Shown: positions 48,965 through 57,760 of the stretch, one piece after another
Layout: each line of letters begins with the position of its first letter
Numbering within the stretch: the stretch's first letter is position 1
Assembly (NCBI GenBank): GCA_025128025.1
Contig: JAHLYR010000003.1
Location: 1 to 59,535 of the forward strand
Reading direction: 5' to 3'
Length of the DNA: 59,535 nt
Source: Synechococcus sp. CS-1330
GTDB lineage: Bacteria > Cyanobacteriota > Cyanobacteriia > PCC-6307 > Cyanobiaceae
Program-made: the position numbers and the translations under genes
Notes under the pieces: generated by a model
What the model was told of the DNA's origin: nothing
What the model saw: only the letters and a program-made list of their open reading frames with translations
Databases searched by the model: none

Positions 48965-49065
48965 AGGGAAAACAGCAGGGGACCCGGGGGTTGAACTGAA
49001 ACTAGGCACGCTGGGCCATAAGCCCATAGGCCAGATCACCCATTTGCAGCCCTGGCCACAATGGC

Positions 49066-50526
49066 GTGATGGGATTTCCTTCCTTCGACCTGGGCATCCC
49101 GCCGCCCACAACAACCGCCGTGCGTCCCAGGCAGTGGCAGAGCCGCCTGATCCAGCTGCTGCGGGCCCGCCTGCTCAACCACCAGCCTGGCGGCCATGAC
49201 GTACTGATCCATGCAGGACCGGGTGCGGGCAAAACCCTGGGGGCCCTGCTCAGCTTCCTCACCCTGCAGCGGGAGGGGAGGCTCGATCGCTTTTTTATCT
49301 TCTGCCACCGGAGCTCAATCGCCCGTCAGTGGCTGGGCGCTGCGGAGCGCCTCAACCTGCGCCTGCTGGAATGGGACCCGGAGCAGGGGCTATTAGCCCT
49401 CGAAGCAAATTCGAGCTGGGATGGCCTGCTACTCAGCTATCAGTGCACGGCCCGGCACCGCCTTGCCCTCGAGGCAGCCCTACCCCGCATAGCCCTGGGT
49501 AAATGGCTGGCCATTGCCGATGAAGTGCACCATTTGGGCCTAGATCCGGATGAACCAGAGGCGGCGGCCTGGGGTTTCGCCTTCAGCCAGCTCACCGCTC
49601 CAGCCCAGCTGCGACTTGGCCTCACCGGCACCCCTTTCCGCGCCGACAACCTGGCCTTCTGCGCCGCCCGACGGGTAAAAGTGCGCGAGGGAGATCAGGT
49701 GATCGAACGCATCGCCCCCGATTTGAGCGTGGAACCCCGCCAGCTGATTTTGGCCGGAGATGTGCGCCCCTTGGAATTTCGCTTTCAGGACGGCTGGGTC
49801 GAGCACGGCAGGCCCCAGGCCTCCGCCGACACCGAAACCTCGCCCCTTTCAGCTGAAGCGCGGGAAAGCTGGCGAGCCCGCAACTTGCGCCGCGCCATTC
49901 AACTCGGAGATGCCAGCAGCATCGCCCTACGGCTACTGCTTAAGGCCCGTCAACGGCTTGAGCGGGTGCGGGCCAGCCACCCCGAGGCGGGCGGGCTGGT
50001 GATCGCCCGCGACATCGCCCACGCCAGGCGCATCACCGGGCTGCTGGAAGAGGAGGGCGACCGGGTACACCTGGTGCATTCCCAGGACCCGGAGGCCAGC
50101 GTCCGCCTGGCCGCCTTCCAGGCCGGCGAGGCGGACTGGTTAGTGAGCATTGATATGTGCGCCGAGGGCTTTGATGCCCCCCGACTGAGGGTGGTGGCTT
50201 ACCTCACCACCGTGGTAACTCGCAGCCGCTTTGTACAAGCCATCACCAGGGCTGTGCGCATGGATGGCCAACGCGCCGCCGTGGAGACCGTGCCGCGCCA
50301 GCCTTCCTATGTGTTCGCCCCAGCCGACCCATTACTGATGAGTTACGCCCGCAGCTGGTCCCTCAGCGAGCCCTACCTGATCAAGCCGAAGCAAGTGGCT
50401 GCGGAGCCGGAGGCAGCCGGTAGTGGCAGGGGAGGTTCCCTACCGCTGCAAGCAGTCGAAGCAAGGATCGGCGAGGTGATCCGCATGGGGCCGGAGCTAC
50501 CTAGTTTTCTGCAGCGAACGGCCTGA
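49066..50526 (+). CDS. DEAD/DEAH-type superfamily II helicase
   Basis: The 486-residue protein has a Q-like start, RPRQWQSRLIQLL, Walker A HAGPGAGKTLGALLS, the Walker B variant IADEVHHLG (DEVH), motif III LGLTGTPFRAD, and C-terminal motifs DMCAEGFDAPRLRVVAYL and RFVQAITRAVRMDG. It matches the ResIII-like helicase fold and probably remodels DNA or RNA with ATP. It lacks extra domains. The start is at 49066 or the next ATG at 49069. Confidence 0.82.
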   Translation: MMGFPSFDLGIPPPTTTAVRPRQWQSRLIQLLRARLLNHQPGGHDVLIHAGPGAGKTLGALLSFLTLQREGRLDRFFIFCHRSSIARQWLGAAERLNLRLLEWDPEQGLLALEANSSWDGLLLSYQCTARHRLALEAALPRIALGKWLAIADEVHHLGLDPDEPEAAAWGFAFSQLTAPAQLRLGLTGTPFRADNLAFCAARRVKVREGDQVIERIAPDLSVEPRQLILAGDVRPLEFRFQDGWVEHGRPQASADTETSPLSAEARESWRARNLRRAIQLGDASSIALRLLLKARQRLERVRASHPEAGGLVIARDIAHARRITGLLEEEGDRVHLVHSQDPEASVRLAAFQAGEADWLVSIDMCAEGFDAPRLRVVAYLTTVVTRSRFVQAITRAVRMDGQRAAVETVPRQPSYVFAPADPLLMSYARSWSLSEPYLIKPKQVAAEPEAAGSGRGGSLPLQAVEARIGEVIRMGPELPSFLQRTA

Positions 50527-50638
50527 AACCTGCTTTAGCGATACAAGGTTTAAGCGCAAATGTGCGACGTTGTGTCAACCAATACCTTCCCAGGGCACGC
50601 AGCCCGGCAGCGTGGTGAAGTCCAAGGGAGAGGGGAGC

Positions 50639-50875
50639 ATGGATGCCGCAGTGAATCGCCGCCTAACCGTTGCTGTCAGCTGGGCTTTGGCCCGCCGAGC
50701 CACCCTCGACGCCCTCGAACATTTCGAAGAAAGCTTTGCGGTCACGGAGGAATTCCGAGAATGGCTGCTCTGCCTGGAAGAGCACCCGGAACTCCTTGCT
50801 GCAAGCGTGTTGATGGTGCCAAACGACCTGGGCCAGGGCATCCGGCCCGCCAGCGACGGCATCCTGGAAATCTGA
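50639..50875 (+). CDS. Small conserved helical protein
   Basis: The 78-residue protein (DAAVNRRLTVAVSWALARRAT, ALEHFEESFAVTEEFREWL) is helical and soluble, with no recognised family. The ATG at 50639 follows GGAGAGGGGAG, a strong ribosome binding site. It lies between the helicase and NTRC; a separate promoter appears to drive NTRC, so the link is uncertain. Confidence 0.6.
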   Translation: MDAAVNRRLTVAVSWALARRATLDALEHFEESFAVTEEFREWLLCLEEHPELLAASVLMVPNDLGQGIRPASDGILEI

Positions 50876-50904
50876 GCCGATTTGAGATGCAAATCCGCAG
50901 CAAA

Positions 50905-50960
50905 TTGCACTTAATTCTAAAGTAAATCTAAAGACTTTTGCGCCCAATTCTCCTGGGCGC
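50905..50960 (+). promoter_or_regulatory. Candidate NTRC promoter and leader hairpin
   Basis: TTGCAC (50905-50910) and TCTAAA (50927-50932), spaced by 16 bases in an AT-rich stretch, form a weak sigma-70-like promoter. Right after it GCGCCCA (50940-50946) pairs with TGGGCGC (50954-50960) around a 7-base loop. The NTRC ATG is at 51019. The hairpin could be part of the leader or end the upstream transcript. Confidence 0.35.
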
Positions 50961-51018
50961 TCCTTCGCGCTGACGCGCCGATCTCCTAGGCTCAACTCAT
51001 AGTCAATCCGCTTAAGCA

Positions 51019-52398
51019 ATGACGGTTTCGGGGCTTTCAGTCGAAAACCTGGTGATCGTGGGTTCAGGGCCCGCTGGCTACACCGCCGCCATTTACGCCG
51101 CCCGGGCCAATCTCAGCCCCGTGCTGATCACGGGCTTCCAGGATGGTGGCATCCCTGGCGGTCAGCTGATGACCACCACTCACGTTGAGAACTTCCCCGG
51201 CTTTCCCGACGGGATCATGGGGCCGGAGCTGATGGACAAAATGAAGGCCCAGGCCGTGCGCTGGGGCACCCGTCTCATCGAGGCCGATGCCACCGCTATC
51301 GACCTCTCCCAGCGGCCCTACCGCATCACTGCCGAAGGCCAAACCATCGAAACCCAGGCCGTGATCCTGGCCACCGGCGCCAGTGCTAACCGGCTAGGCC
51401 TGCCTAGTGAGGAGCGCTTCTGGAGCCAGGGCATCAGCGCCTGTGCGATCTGTGACGGCGCGACGCCCCAGTTTCGACAAGCCGAATTGGCCGTGGTGGG
51501 TGGGGGCGATTCCGCCTGCGAGGAAGCTGTTTATCTGACCAAATACGGCAGCCAGGTGCACCTGATCGTGCGGGGCGACAAGCTGCGGGCCAGTGGCGCC
51601 ATGGCCGATCGGGTGCTCGCCAACCCCGCCATCACCGTGCATTGGAACCGCCAAGTGGCAGAAGCCAGCGGTGGCGACTGGCTCGAAGCAATCACCCTCA
51701 GGGATCCCAGCAGCGGCACTAGCGAGGAGCTGCCGGTGAAGGGCCTCTTCTACGCCATTGGCCACACCCCCAACACCCGCCTAGTGCGGGGCCAATTGGA
51801 GGTTGATAGCCACGGTTACCTGGCCACCCAGGCAGGTCGCCCAGAAACCAGTGCTGCCGGTGTATACGCCGCTGGCGACGTGGCCGATGCGGAATGGCGT
51901 CAGGGCATCACCGCCGCTGGCAGTGGTTGCCAGGCAGCCCTAGCAGCTGAGCGCTGGCTCACCCATCACGACCTAGCCGTCACGGTGAGCCATGAACCAA
52001 TAGAACCGGCCACCGTCGGCGAACCGGTGCGCACTGCCACCAGTGATGCCGGCAACTATGACGCCGAAGCCCTTTGGCAGAAAGGAGGGTTTGCCCTGCG
52101 CAAGCTGTATCACGACAGCAGCAAGCCCCTCCTAGTCGTTTACACCTCGCCGACCTGCGGTCCCTGCCACGTGCTTAAGCCCCAGCTCAAGCGCGTGCTC
52201 GATGAGCTGGGCGGAGCTGCCCAAGGCGTGGAGATCGACATCGAGGCCGAGCAAGAAATTGCCAGCCAAGCCGGTGTTACCGGCACCCCAACGGTGCAGC
52301 TTTTCCACAACAAGGAGCTCAAGCAGTCCTTTAAGGGCGTCAAGCAGCGCAGCGAATTTAAAGCCGCGATTGAAGCCCTCCTAGGCGTTGCGGTCTGA
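51019..52398 (+). CDS. NADPH thioredoxin reductase-thioredoxin fusion (NTRC)
   Basis: The 459-residue protein is an NTRC-type fusion. The reductase part (1-320) has VGSGPAGYTAAIYAA for FAD, VVGGGDSACEEAVYL for NADPH and the redox pair C142-AI-C145. After a linker (320-350) the thioredoxin part has C380-GP-C383. It moves electrons from NADPH to 2-Cys peroxiredoxins and other targets in the cytosol. The combination is typical of cyanobacteria and plastids. A direct repeat lies just after the stop, between it and infA. Confidence 0.92.
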   Translation: MTVSGLSVENLVIVGSGPAGYTAAIYAARANLSPVLITGFQDGGIPGGQLMTTTHVENFPGFPDGIMGPELMDKMKAQAVRWGTRLIEADATAIDLSQRPYRITAEGQTIETQAVILATGASANRLGLPSEERFWSQGISACAICDGATPQFRQAELAVVGGGDSACEEAVYLTKYGSQVHLIVRGDKLRASGAMADRVLANPAITVHWNRQVAEASGGDWLEAITLRDPSSGTSEELPVKGLFYAIGHTPNTRLVRGQLEVDSHGYLATQAGRPETSAAGVYAAGDVADAEWRQGITAAGSGCQAALAAERWLTHHDLAVTVSHEPIEPATVGEPVRTATSDAGNYDAEALWQKGGFALRKLYHDSSKPLLVVYTSPTCGPCHVLKPQLKRVLDELGGAAQGVEIDIEAEQEIASQAGVTGTPTVQLFHNKELKQSFKGVKQRSEFKAAIEALLGVAV

Positions 52399-52410
52399 TG
52401 GCCCGCCAAT

Positions 52411-52459
52411 AGGTGCGCTTAACGACGCCGTCGCACCGAAAGGTGCGCTTAACGACGCC
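52411..52459. repeat. 19-bp direct repeat at the infA 3' end
   Basis: AGGTGCGCTTAACGACGCC occurs at 52411-52429 and again at 52441-52459, exactly 30 bases apart. The second copy includes the infA stop codon and last codons (minus strand). The first copy lies outside, in the 3' spacer, so a partial duplication of the infA end seems likely. Confidence 0.9.
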
Positions 52460-52715
52460 TTGGCCCACCAGGGCGGTTGCCGCCGGGACGGGGGCCGGCA
52501 GCCGCATTGCGCTCCCGGTAGGTGATGCGGCCGCGGGTGAGGTCGTAGGGGCTGATCTCAACCAGCACCTTGTCGCCGGCCAGCAGCTTGATCCTGAATT
52601 TGGTCAGCTTGCCTGCCGCCCGGCAGAGACATTGGTGACCAGCCGGCTGTTCCAGGGTCACCAGGTAAAACCCGTTTCCCTGTTCTTTTTCAATCACACC
52701 GGAGGTCTCGATCAT
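52449..52715 (-). CDS. infA: Translation initiation factor IF-1
   Basis: The 88-residue product has the IF-1 core of the S1-like fold: IETSGVIEKEQGNGFYLVTL, KFRIKLLAGDKVLVEISPYDLTRG and RITYRER, followed by a Gly/Arg/Pro-rich tail (AAAGPRPGGNRPGG) longer than usual for IF-1. It blocks the A site in initiation. It converges with NTRC across the 30-base-spaced direct repeat. Its upstream neighbour on the other strand begins about 200 bases away. Confidence 0.88.
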   Translation of the reverse strand: MIETSGVIEKEQGNGFYLVTLEQPAGHQCLCRAAGKLTKFRIKLLAGDKVLVEISPYDLTRGRITYRERNAAAGPRPGGNRPGGPRRR

Positions 52716-52912
52716 GCGGGGGCGCTGTCTGGAGGTTCAATCGTTCCAAATAGCTTAATTGCCGCCCGACAGGCGATAGGGTCAGGCTCAACTGTGCCGT
52801 TTTGGCTTCACCATGGTTTTGCCGCCGCTTTCGTTGGATCTGGGGCTGCTGCTGATCTCCATCGGTGTGGTGAACCTCTGGAAAGCCCGTCAAGCCAGCT
52901 GAACTCAGGCCG

Positions 52913-53596
52913 CTGACCACCATTCTTTTCCATAAGCCCTACGGGGTTTTAAGCCAGTTCACGCCAGAAGCCGGCTGTGACTGGGGTTGCTTAGCTGAGT
53001 TCATCCCGATTCCGCAGGTTTACGCCGCCGGCAGGCTCGATGCCGATAGCGAGGGATTGCTGCTGCTCACCAGCAATGGACGCCTGCAGCAGCGCCTCAC
53101 CGACCCCCGCTTTGGCCACTGGCGCCGCTATTGGGTGCAGGTTGAAGGAGAGGCAGCTGCCCACCCGGAGGCTTTGGAGCTGCTGCGCAGCGGCCTTTCA
53201 ATTCAGGGGCAGCGCACTCTGCCGGCTCGAGCCCAGCCGCTCCGCGATCCAGGCCTGCCAGATCGCACCCCGCCGATCCGTCAGCGGGCCGCCATTCCCA
53301 CCAGCTGGCTGCAACTGGAGCTGCAGGAAGGCCGCAACCGTCAGGTGCGTCGCATGACGGCCGCCGTAAATCTGCCCACCCTGAGGCTGCTGCGGGTCGC
53401 CATCGACCTGATGGACGGAGCCGCCCCGCTCGAGCTCAATGGCCTGGCAGCGGGGCAATGGCGCGAGGTGGACGGAGCCGAAAGCCAGCGACTCGAGCAG
53501 CTGCTTAAGCCGTCGCGAGCCATAGGAAGAATCTCACCTGGTCGGGGCGGCCGTGCCGGCGGCGGGAAATCAGGGCGGGGCGCTGGGGGCGGATAG
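52913..53596 (+). CDS. RluE/RsuA-family pseudouridine synthase
   Basis: The protein has the catalytic GRLDADSEGLLLLTSNG, RYWVQVEGEA and the C-terminal GRNRQVRRMTAAVN motifs of RsuA-type enzymes. It has no S4 domain, as in RluE. The conserved N-terminus (LFHKPYGVLSQFTPEAG) continues upstream of the first TTG at 53057, back to CTG at 52913 (CTG ACC ACC ATT); an in-frame stop lies before it, and there is no ATG, GTG or TTG in between. So CTG is the likely start of a 227-residue protein. The Gly/Arg-rich tail is unusual. Confidence 0.82.
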   Translation: MTTILFHKPYGVLSQFTPEAGCDWGCLAEFIPIPQVYAAGRLDADSEGLLLLTSNGRLQQRLTDPRFGHWRRYWVQVEGEAAAHPEALELLRSGLSIQGQRTLPARAQPLRDPGLPDRTPPIRQRAAIPTSWLQLELQEGRNRQVRRMTAAVNLPTLRLLRVAIDLMDGAAPLELNGLAAGQWREVDGAESQRLEQLLKPSRAIGRISPGRGGRAGGGKSGRGAGGG

Positions 53597-53602
53597 GGCG
53601 GC

Positions 53603-53818
53603 TTAGCCGAGCACGTCCTTGAGCTCCCGCACCGCCTGCAACTGGCCGTAGTAGTAGTTGGCACGAGCCCGCCGGTCAGCATCATCGAGACCATCGAAGG
53701 CATCGAAGCCCAGGGTTTGCCATAGCTCGTGGCCGCAGGCCCTATTGAGCTCTTCGGTGGCCTCAGCCTCAAGGTTGGCCAAGCGGCGCTGCAAATTTTT
53801 GATCTGGGCAACCGACAT
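53603..53818 (-). CDS. Small conserved protein, unknown function
   Basis: The 71-residue product (SVAQIKNLQRRLANLEAEA, ELWQTLGFDAFDGLDDADRRA, YYYGQLQAVRELKDVLG) has an N-terminal coiled-coil stretch. It resembles a short conserved cyanobacterial protein that I cannot name. It converges on the pseudouridine synthase with seven bases between stops, and it is downstream of ycf39. Confidence 0.65.
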   Translation of the reverse strand: MSVAQIKNLQRRLANLEAEATEELNRACGHELWQTLGFDAFDGLDDADRRARANYYYGQLQAVRELKDVLG

Positions 53819-53883
53819 TCACTCTCCCAAGCAACAAGCTAATAGTACAGGCGAACTGGAGGCCGCGTCTCCGGTGCCAGGGC

Positions 53884-54846
53884 TTAGAAGGGCAGCTTCT
53901 TCTTGGCTTCCTTATCAAGGTCAGTCTCCATCTCGCGCAGGCGGCGCAGGATCGTGTCGTAGTACTCCTTGAGGTAGCCCTCCAGGCCGGTGGTTTCAGC
54001 CGGATCTAGCCCGAAGGCCTCGTAGCTGGCCTCCATTGGTGCATCGAGAGCTGAGCCCCCACCGGTGACCGCTTCAAAAGCCAGCCGCTCGGCCACGTTG
54101 AGGCTGGCTTCAAAGAAGCCGGTTACAGAACGCATCAACCCCAGCAAGGCGGGCGGCACCCGAAAAGTGCGGGCTTCTTTACCCGTGAACCGCTCACAGA
54201 GCTGGGTGATTTCGCTGGTGGTCCAGGCCCGGGGACCCACCACTGGAAAAGCTTGGCGAATGGTTTGGTCTCGCTCCAAAGCCGCTACGGCAAAGCGGGC
54301 CATGTCCTGGGTGTTCATGTAGGCGATTGGGGTGGGCGAGCCACTCACCCAAACCGTCTGGCTTTCCAGCACGGGAATCGCAAACTGACTGATAACCCCC
54401 TGCATGAAGGCAACGCCGCGCAGGATTGTGTAATCAAAATCCGAGGCCATCAACCAGTCTTCGGCGCAGGCCTTGATGTCCATCAAGGGCACGTCGCGGT
54501 GCTGGTGCGCATCTAGCAGGGACACAAACACCAACCGCTTCAGCGAAGCGGCCTGGCAGGCGGCGAATAAATTCTGGTTGCCTTTCCAGTCGATGTCGTA
54601 GGCGCTGGCGGAATCCGTGGCGCGGGCGGTAGCCGTATCAATTACTGCGTCCTGACCTTCCAGGGCATAGGCGAGACTCTCGGGTTCGAGCAGGTCGCCG
54701 CGGGTGAGCTCGCAGCCCCATTCCTGCAGGAAAGCTGCCTTGCGAGGAGAGCGCACCATGCAGCGCACCTGATGGCCTGCATCGAGGGCACGGCGGGCAA
54801 CTTGCCGGCCCAGGGTGCCCGTTCCGCCAACCACCAAAACCTGCAT
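53884..54846 (-). CDS. ycf39: Ycf39-like atypical SDR, PSII assembly factor
   Basis: The 320-residue protein starts QVLVVGGTGTLGRQVARRAL, the NAD(P) motif of the atypical SDR (NmrA-like) family, followed by RCMVRSPRKAAFLQEWG and DAVIDTATAR, and ends in a Lys-rich helix. Ycf39 helps D1 assembly and chlorophyll delivery in photosystem II. ATG 54846 is the start rather than the TTG at 54852. petM is 82 bases upstream. Confidence 0.88.
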   Translation of the reverse strand: MQVLVVGGTGTLGRQVARRALDAGHQVRCMVRSPRKAAFLQEWGCELTRGDLLEPESLAYALEGQDAVIDTATARATDSASAYDIDWKGNQNLFAACQAASLKRLVFVSLLDAHQHRDVPLMDIKACAEDWLMASDFDYTILRGVAFMQGVISQFAIPVLESQTVWVSGSPTPIAYMNTQDMARFAVAALERDQTIRQAFPVVGPRAWTTSEITQLCERFTGKEARTFRVPPALLGLMRSVTGFFEASLNVAERLAFEAVTGGGSALDAPMEASYEAFGLDPAETTGLEGYLKEYYDTILRRLREMETDLDKEAKKKLPF

Positions 54847-54928
54847 TAGCAACCTTCAAGCGGGCCCGAGCCTAGGTGTCCGGCGGGTCGAGCCGGGAGC
54901 AGAGGGGGATCTAACTGGCCTTTGGGGC

Positions 54929-55030
54929 TCAGTCGTTGTCGGCCAACTTCAACAGCAGGGCACCGCCGGCAAGACCAACGGGGATCAGTATCCAAAACAA
55001 AGCTGCGGTACCGAAAATTTCAGCAGCCAT
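54929..55030 (-). CDS. petM: Cytochrome b6f subunit 7 (PetM)
   Basis: This short gene encodes 33 residues beginning [19 protein letters not shown] and ending LLLKLADND, a single membrane helix matching PetM, the small subunit of the cytochrome b6f complex. It lies between ycf39 and trm1 on the minus strand. The gene is too short to be found by simple length filters. Confidence 0.9.
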   Translation of the reverse strand: MAAEIFGTAALFWILIPVGLAGGALLLKLADND

Positions 55031-55053
55031 GGCGAAATGAATGGAAGTCCATC

Positions 55054-56286
55054 CTATTTAGCAGTGCCAGTGGCCATTCCAACCAACTGAGCGGCGGTCT
55101 GCAGGATCTCGCCCCAGGTTGCATCGCTGCGCAACTGACCCGGCATCACCCCACTGACCTGGGCAGACCAGCCCCCCGCCCGCAGGGCCGCCACCAAGCT
55201 GAGCATCGGTGGCGGCCCCCCCTTAAGGCGGCGCGCGATTTCCGCCATTGGCCAGCAGCGGGCCGGTAGTCCCCCATCGGCAAGCAGACGGACAAGCAGT
55301 CGAGCCCCCTCCGAACTGAGGCTTGCCCCTGGATCAACCTCAGCGAACGCCTGCATTTGTGCCAGCAGCTCAGGCTGCTGCAGCGGGCCGATCCAGAGAG
55401 GACCGCTGATCGCCAGCGGCGCAATCTCGCCGGCAGGGCAACGGCAGGGCTGCCACTGACGCAAGCGAATCAATGGCTGCACCTGCTGATCGCCGCAGCC
55501 ATGGCAGTGGGCCAGCATGCCTAGGAGCTGCTCCTCCCCTGGCTCGCTGCGGCGGCGCAGGCGCACCGCGCTGCGAAAGGTGCGCCCTTCACTGAAGCTA
55601 AATAGGGGCTCGATGCCCCGGCCCAAGGCCCAGGCCGCTCGAGCCACGCTGCCAAGTTGCAGGCGCAGGGCCAGCTCCCAGCTGGCGGGATGGGCCCGGG
55701 CCGCCGCCCCCAGCAGCCGAATCGCAGCCGGGCGGTCGTGGCCGGTGGGGGAGCGGCCATCGGTGCTAGCTAGGTAAAGCACACCGCCGAAGGACACCGC
55801 CTCCAGGGCTAGGGGCAGCAGGGCCGCGGGGCAGCCAAAGCCATCCAGGTCTAGGAGCTCGAAACGCTCCTGGCGCTGCAGGCAAGCCGCCAGCAGGTGC
55901 TGGGCAGTAAGGGCGCTGCAACGCAAACCCGCCAGAGATGCCAGGTTTTCACGCAGCAAGGGCAGACGATCCGGATCAGCGTCGTTAGCCCACACCGCCT
56001 CGGCTCCAGCCTCCAGGCCATAGCGCAAGGCCCGGATGCCGCAGCCGGCCATGGCATCGAGCACCCGCAAGGGGCCGCGGGCCGCCAGCGTGCGGGCGAG
56101 CAGCACCCCCAGATCCCGTGAAGGACGCGACTCCGGCCTAAAAAAACCGGCGCCGGGCAACAGGCGAGCCCGTCCTTCGCAATAGTGAGCGTCGGTGTGC
56201 TGGCTCAGGAGATCAACCGTGGCTGCAACAGTCCAGCCTGCACCTCCACCCGCTGCGGACTGCAGCTCAGGGGCGGAGTGGGGCAT
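55054..56286 (-). CDS. trm1: tRNA N2,N2-dimethylguanosine-26 methyltransferase
   Basis: The 410-residue protein has the Trm1 signatures [22 protein letters not shown] near residue 38, a SAM-binding [24 protein letters not shown] and DLDGFGCP, and a C-terminal zinc-like Cys group (CHGCGDQQV and CRCPAG). It methylates guanosine-26 in tRNA, an enzyme rare in bacteria but seen in picocyanobacteria. The ATG at 56286 is the only good start before the conserved block, and it overlaps the divergent hydrolase start by 68 bases. Confidence 0.85.
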   Translation of the reverse strand: MPHSAPELQSAAGGGAGWTVAATVDLLSQHTDAHYCEGRARLLPGAGFFRPESRPSRDLGVLLARTLAARGPLRVLDAMAGCGIRALRYGLEAGAEAVWANDADPDRLPLLRENLASLAGLRCSALTAQHLLAACLQRQERFELLDLDGFGCPAALLPLALEAVSFGGVLYLASTDGRSPTGHDRPAAIRLLGAAARAHPASWELALRLQLGSVARAAWALGRGIEPLFSFSEGRTFRSAVRLRRRSEPGEEQLLGMLAHCHGCGDQQVQPLIRLRQWQPCRCPAGEIAPLAISGPLWIGPLQQPELLAQMQAFAEVDPGASLSSEGARLLVRLLADGGLPARCWPMAEIARRLKGGPPPMLSLVAALRAGGWSAQVSGVMPGQLRSDATWGEILQTAAQLVGMATGTAK

Positions 56287-57193
56287 ACACGCCGATTGGC
56301 TCTGGCGAGGTGAGCGCTGCCACTGGCGGGTGCTGGGGGAAGAAAATGCCCCGGCCCTGCTGCTTGTGCATGGCTTCGCCGCCGGTAGCGGCCACTGGCG
56401 CCACAACGCTGCGGTGCTGGCTACAGCCGGCTGGCGGGTGTATGGCATTGATTTAATCGGCTTCGGCGCCTCAAGCCAGCCGTCCCTGCGACTGGACAAC
56501 CGCCTCTGGGCCAGGCAGCTGCAGGCCTTCCTCGAGCAGGTGGTGCAGGGGCCAGCCGTGCTGGTAGGCCATTCCCTCGGCGGCCTGGTGGCCCTCAGCT
56601 GCGCCGTGTTTTTTCCCCGGCTGGTGCGAGCCGTCGTGGCAGCCCCCCTACCCGACCCAACCTTGCTGCTGGCGGACAGCAGCAACCCACCCCGCCGGCG
56701 GCCCTGGCAACGCCGGCTGCAGCGCTGGCTCGTGACCCTGCTCTGCCGCCTGCTGCCCCTGGAGCTACTGGTGCCCCTGATTGCCCACTCGCCCCTGCTG
56801 GATTTAGGCATTCAGTCGGCCTACAGCGAAGCGGTGATCGGCGACAGGGACCTGCACCGGCTGATTGCCAGGCCAGCCCGACGGCCTGGAGCGGTGCGGG
56901 CCCTGCGGGCGATGAGCATCGCCATGGCCCTGCGTCCCCACGGGGCCACCGCCCCAGCCCTGCTGCGCAGGCTGGGCCGCCCCCTGCTGTTGATCTGGGG
57001 GCAGCGCGACCGACTGGTGCCCGTTCAGGTGGCCCAGCAGGTGCGGCGACTGCGGCCCGAGCTACCCCTAACGGTGCTGCCTGGCAGTGGCCACTGTCCC
57101 CATGACGAACATGCCGATGCATTTAATGCCGCCCTACTTCAATGGCTTGGTCAATTGCCAGCCGCCGAGACCCTTGCTGGGCCTGGGCGGTAA
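56219..57193 (+). CDS. Alpha/beta hydrolase
   Basis: The 324-residue protein has LLVHGFAAGSGHWRHNAAVL, YGIDLIGFGASSQPS, the nucleophile elbow LVGHSLGGLVALS (Ser), an Asp in LIWGQRDRLVP and the His in SGHCPHDEHAD, the full hydrolase triad. It resembles plastid/cyanobacterial hydrolases of uncertain substrate. The GTG at 56219 has AGGAG seven bases upstream, so it is preferred to the GTG at 56195. It overlaps trm1 at the 5' end by 68 bases. Confidence 0.82.
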   Translation: MAATVQPAPPPAADCSSGAEWGIHADWLWRGERCHWRVLGEENAPALLLVHGFAAGSGHWRHNAAVLATAGWRVYGIDLIGFGASSQPSLRLDNRLWARQLQAFLEQVVQGPAVLVGHSLGGLVALSCAVFFPRLVRAVVAAPLPDPTLLLADSSNPPRRRPWQRRLQRWLVTLLCRLLPLELLVPLIAHSPLLDLGIQSAYSEAVIGDRDLHRLIARPARRPGAVRALRAMSIAMALRPHGATAPALLRRLGRPLLLIWGQRDRLVPVQVAQQVRRLRPELPLTVLPGSGHCPHDEHADAFNAALLQWLGQLPAAETLAGPGR

Positions 57194-57229
57194 CTTGGCA
57201 TGTAGCCACCGCCGCGGGTCCCTCAGGAG

Positions 57230-57760
57230 ATGAAACACACCCTTTCGGTGTTGGTGGAAGACGAATCCGGTGCCCTCAGCCGCATCTCCGGCCTATTCGC
57301 CCGCCGCGGCTTCAACATTGAAAGCCTGGCGGTGGGTCCCGCTGAAAAGGCTGGCATTTCCAGGCTCACCATGGTGGTCGCAGGCGACGATCACACCCTC
57401 GAGCAGATGACAAAGCAGCTCGACAAGCTTGTCAACGTGCTGGGGGTGATTGATCTATCCCACATACCTGCCGTGGAGCGGGAACTGATGCTGTTGAAGG
57501 TATCGGCTCCCGCCGAAACCCGCAGCGCCATCTTGGATCTGGTGCAGGTGTTCCGCGCCAATGTGGTCGATGTGGCCGATGACGCCCTGACCCTTGAGGT
57601 GGTGGGCGATCCGGGCAAGCTCGTCGCCCTCGAACAAGTAATGGAGGGCTACGGCATCCTTGAAATCGCCCGCACCGGCAAGGTGGCCTTGGAGCGGGCT
57701 TCGGGCGTCAACACGGCTTTCCTGAAGGTCACCGCATCCAGCAAGCGGGTACCCGCTTAA
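57230..57760 (+). CDS. ilvN: Acetolactate synthase small (regulatory) subunit
   Basis: The 176-residue protein starts [19 protein letters not shown] and has the ACT domain ([23 protein letters not shown]) and the IlvN/IlvH C-terminal domain. It regulates acetolactate synthase with valine feedback for branched-chain amino acids; the large subunit IlvB is not in the window. It overlaps the convergent cyclophilin gene by four bases. Confidence 0.94.
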   Translation: MKHTLSVLVEDESGALSRISGLFARRGFNIESLAVGPAEKAGISRLTMVVAGDDHTLEQMTKQLDKLVNVLGVIDLSHIPAVERELMLLKVSAPAETRSAILDLVQVFRANVVDVADDALTLEVVGDPGKLVALEQVMEGYGILEIARTGKVALERASGVNTAFLKVTASSKRVPA

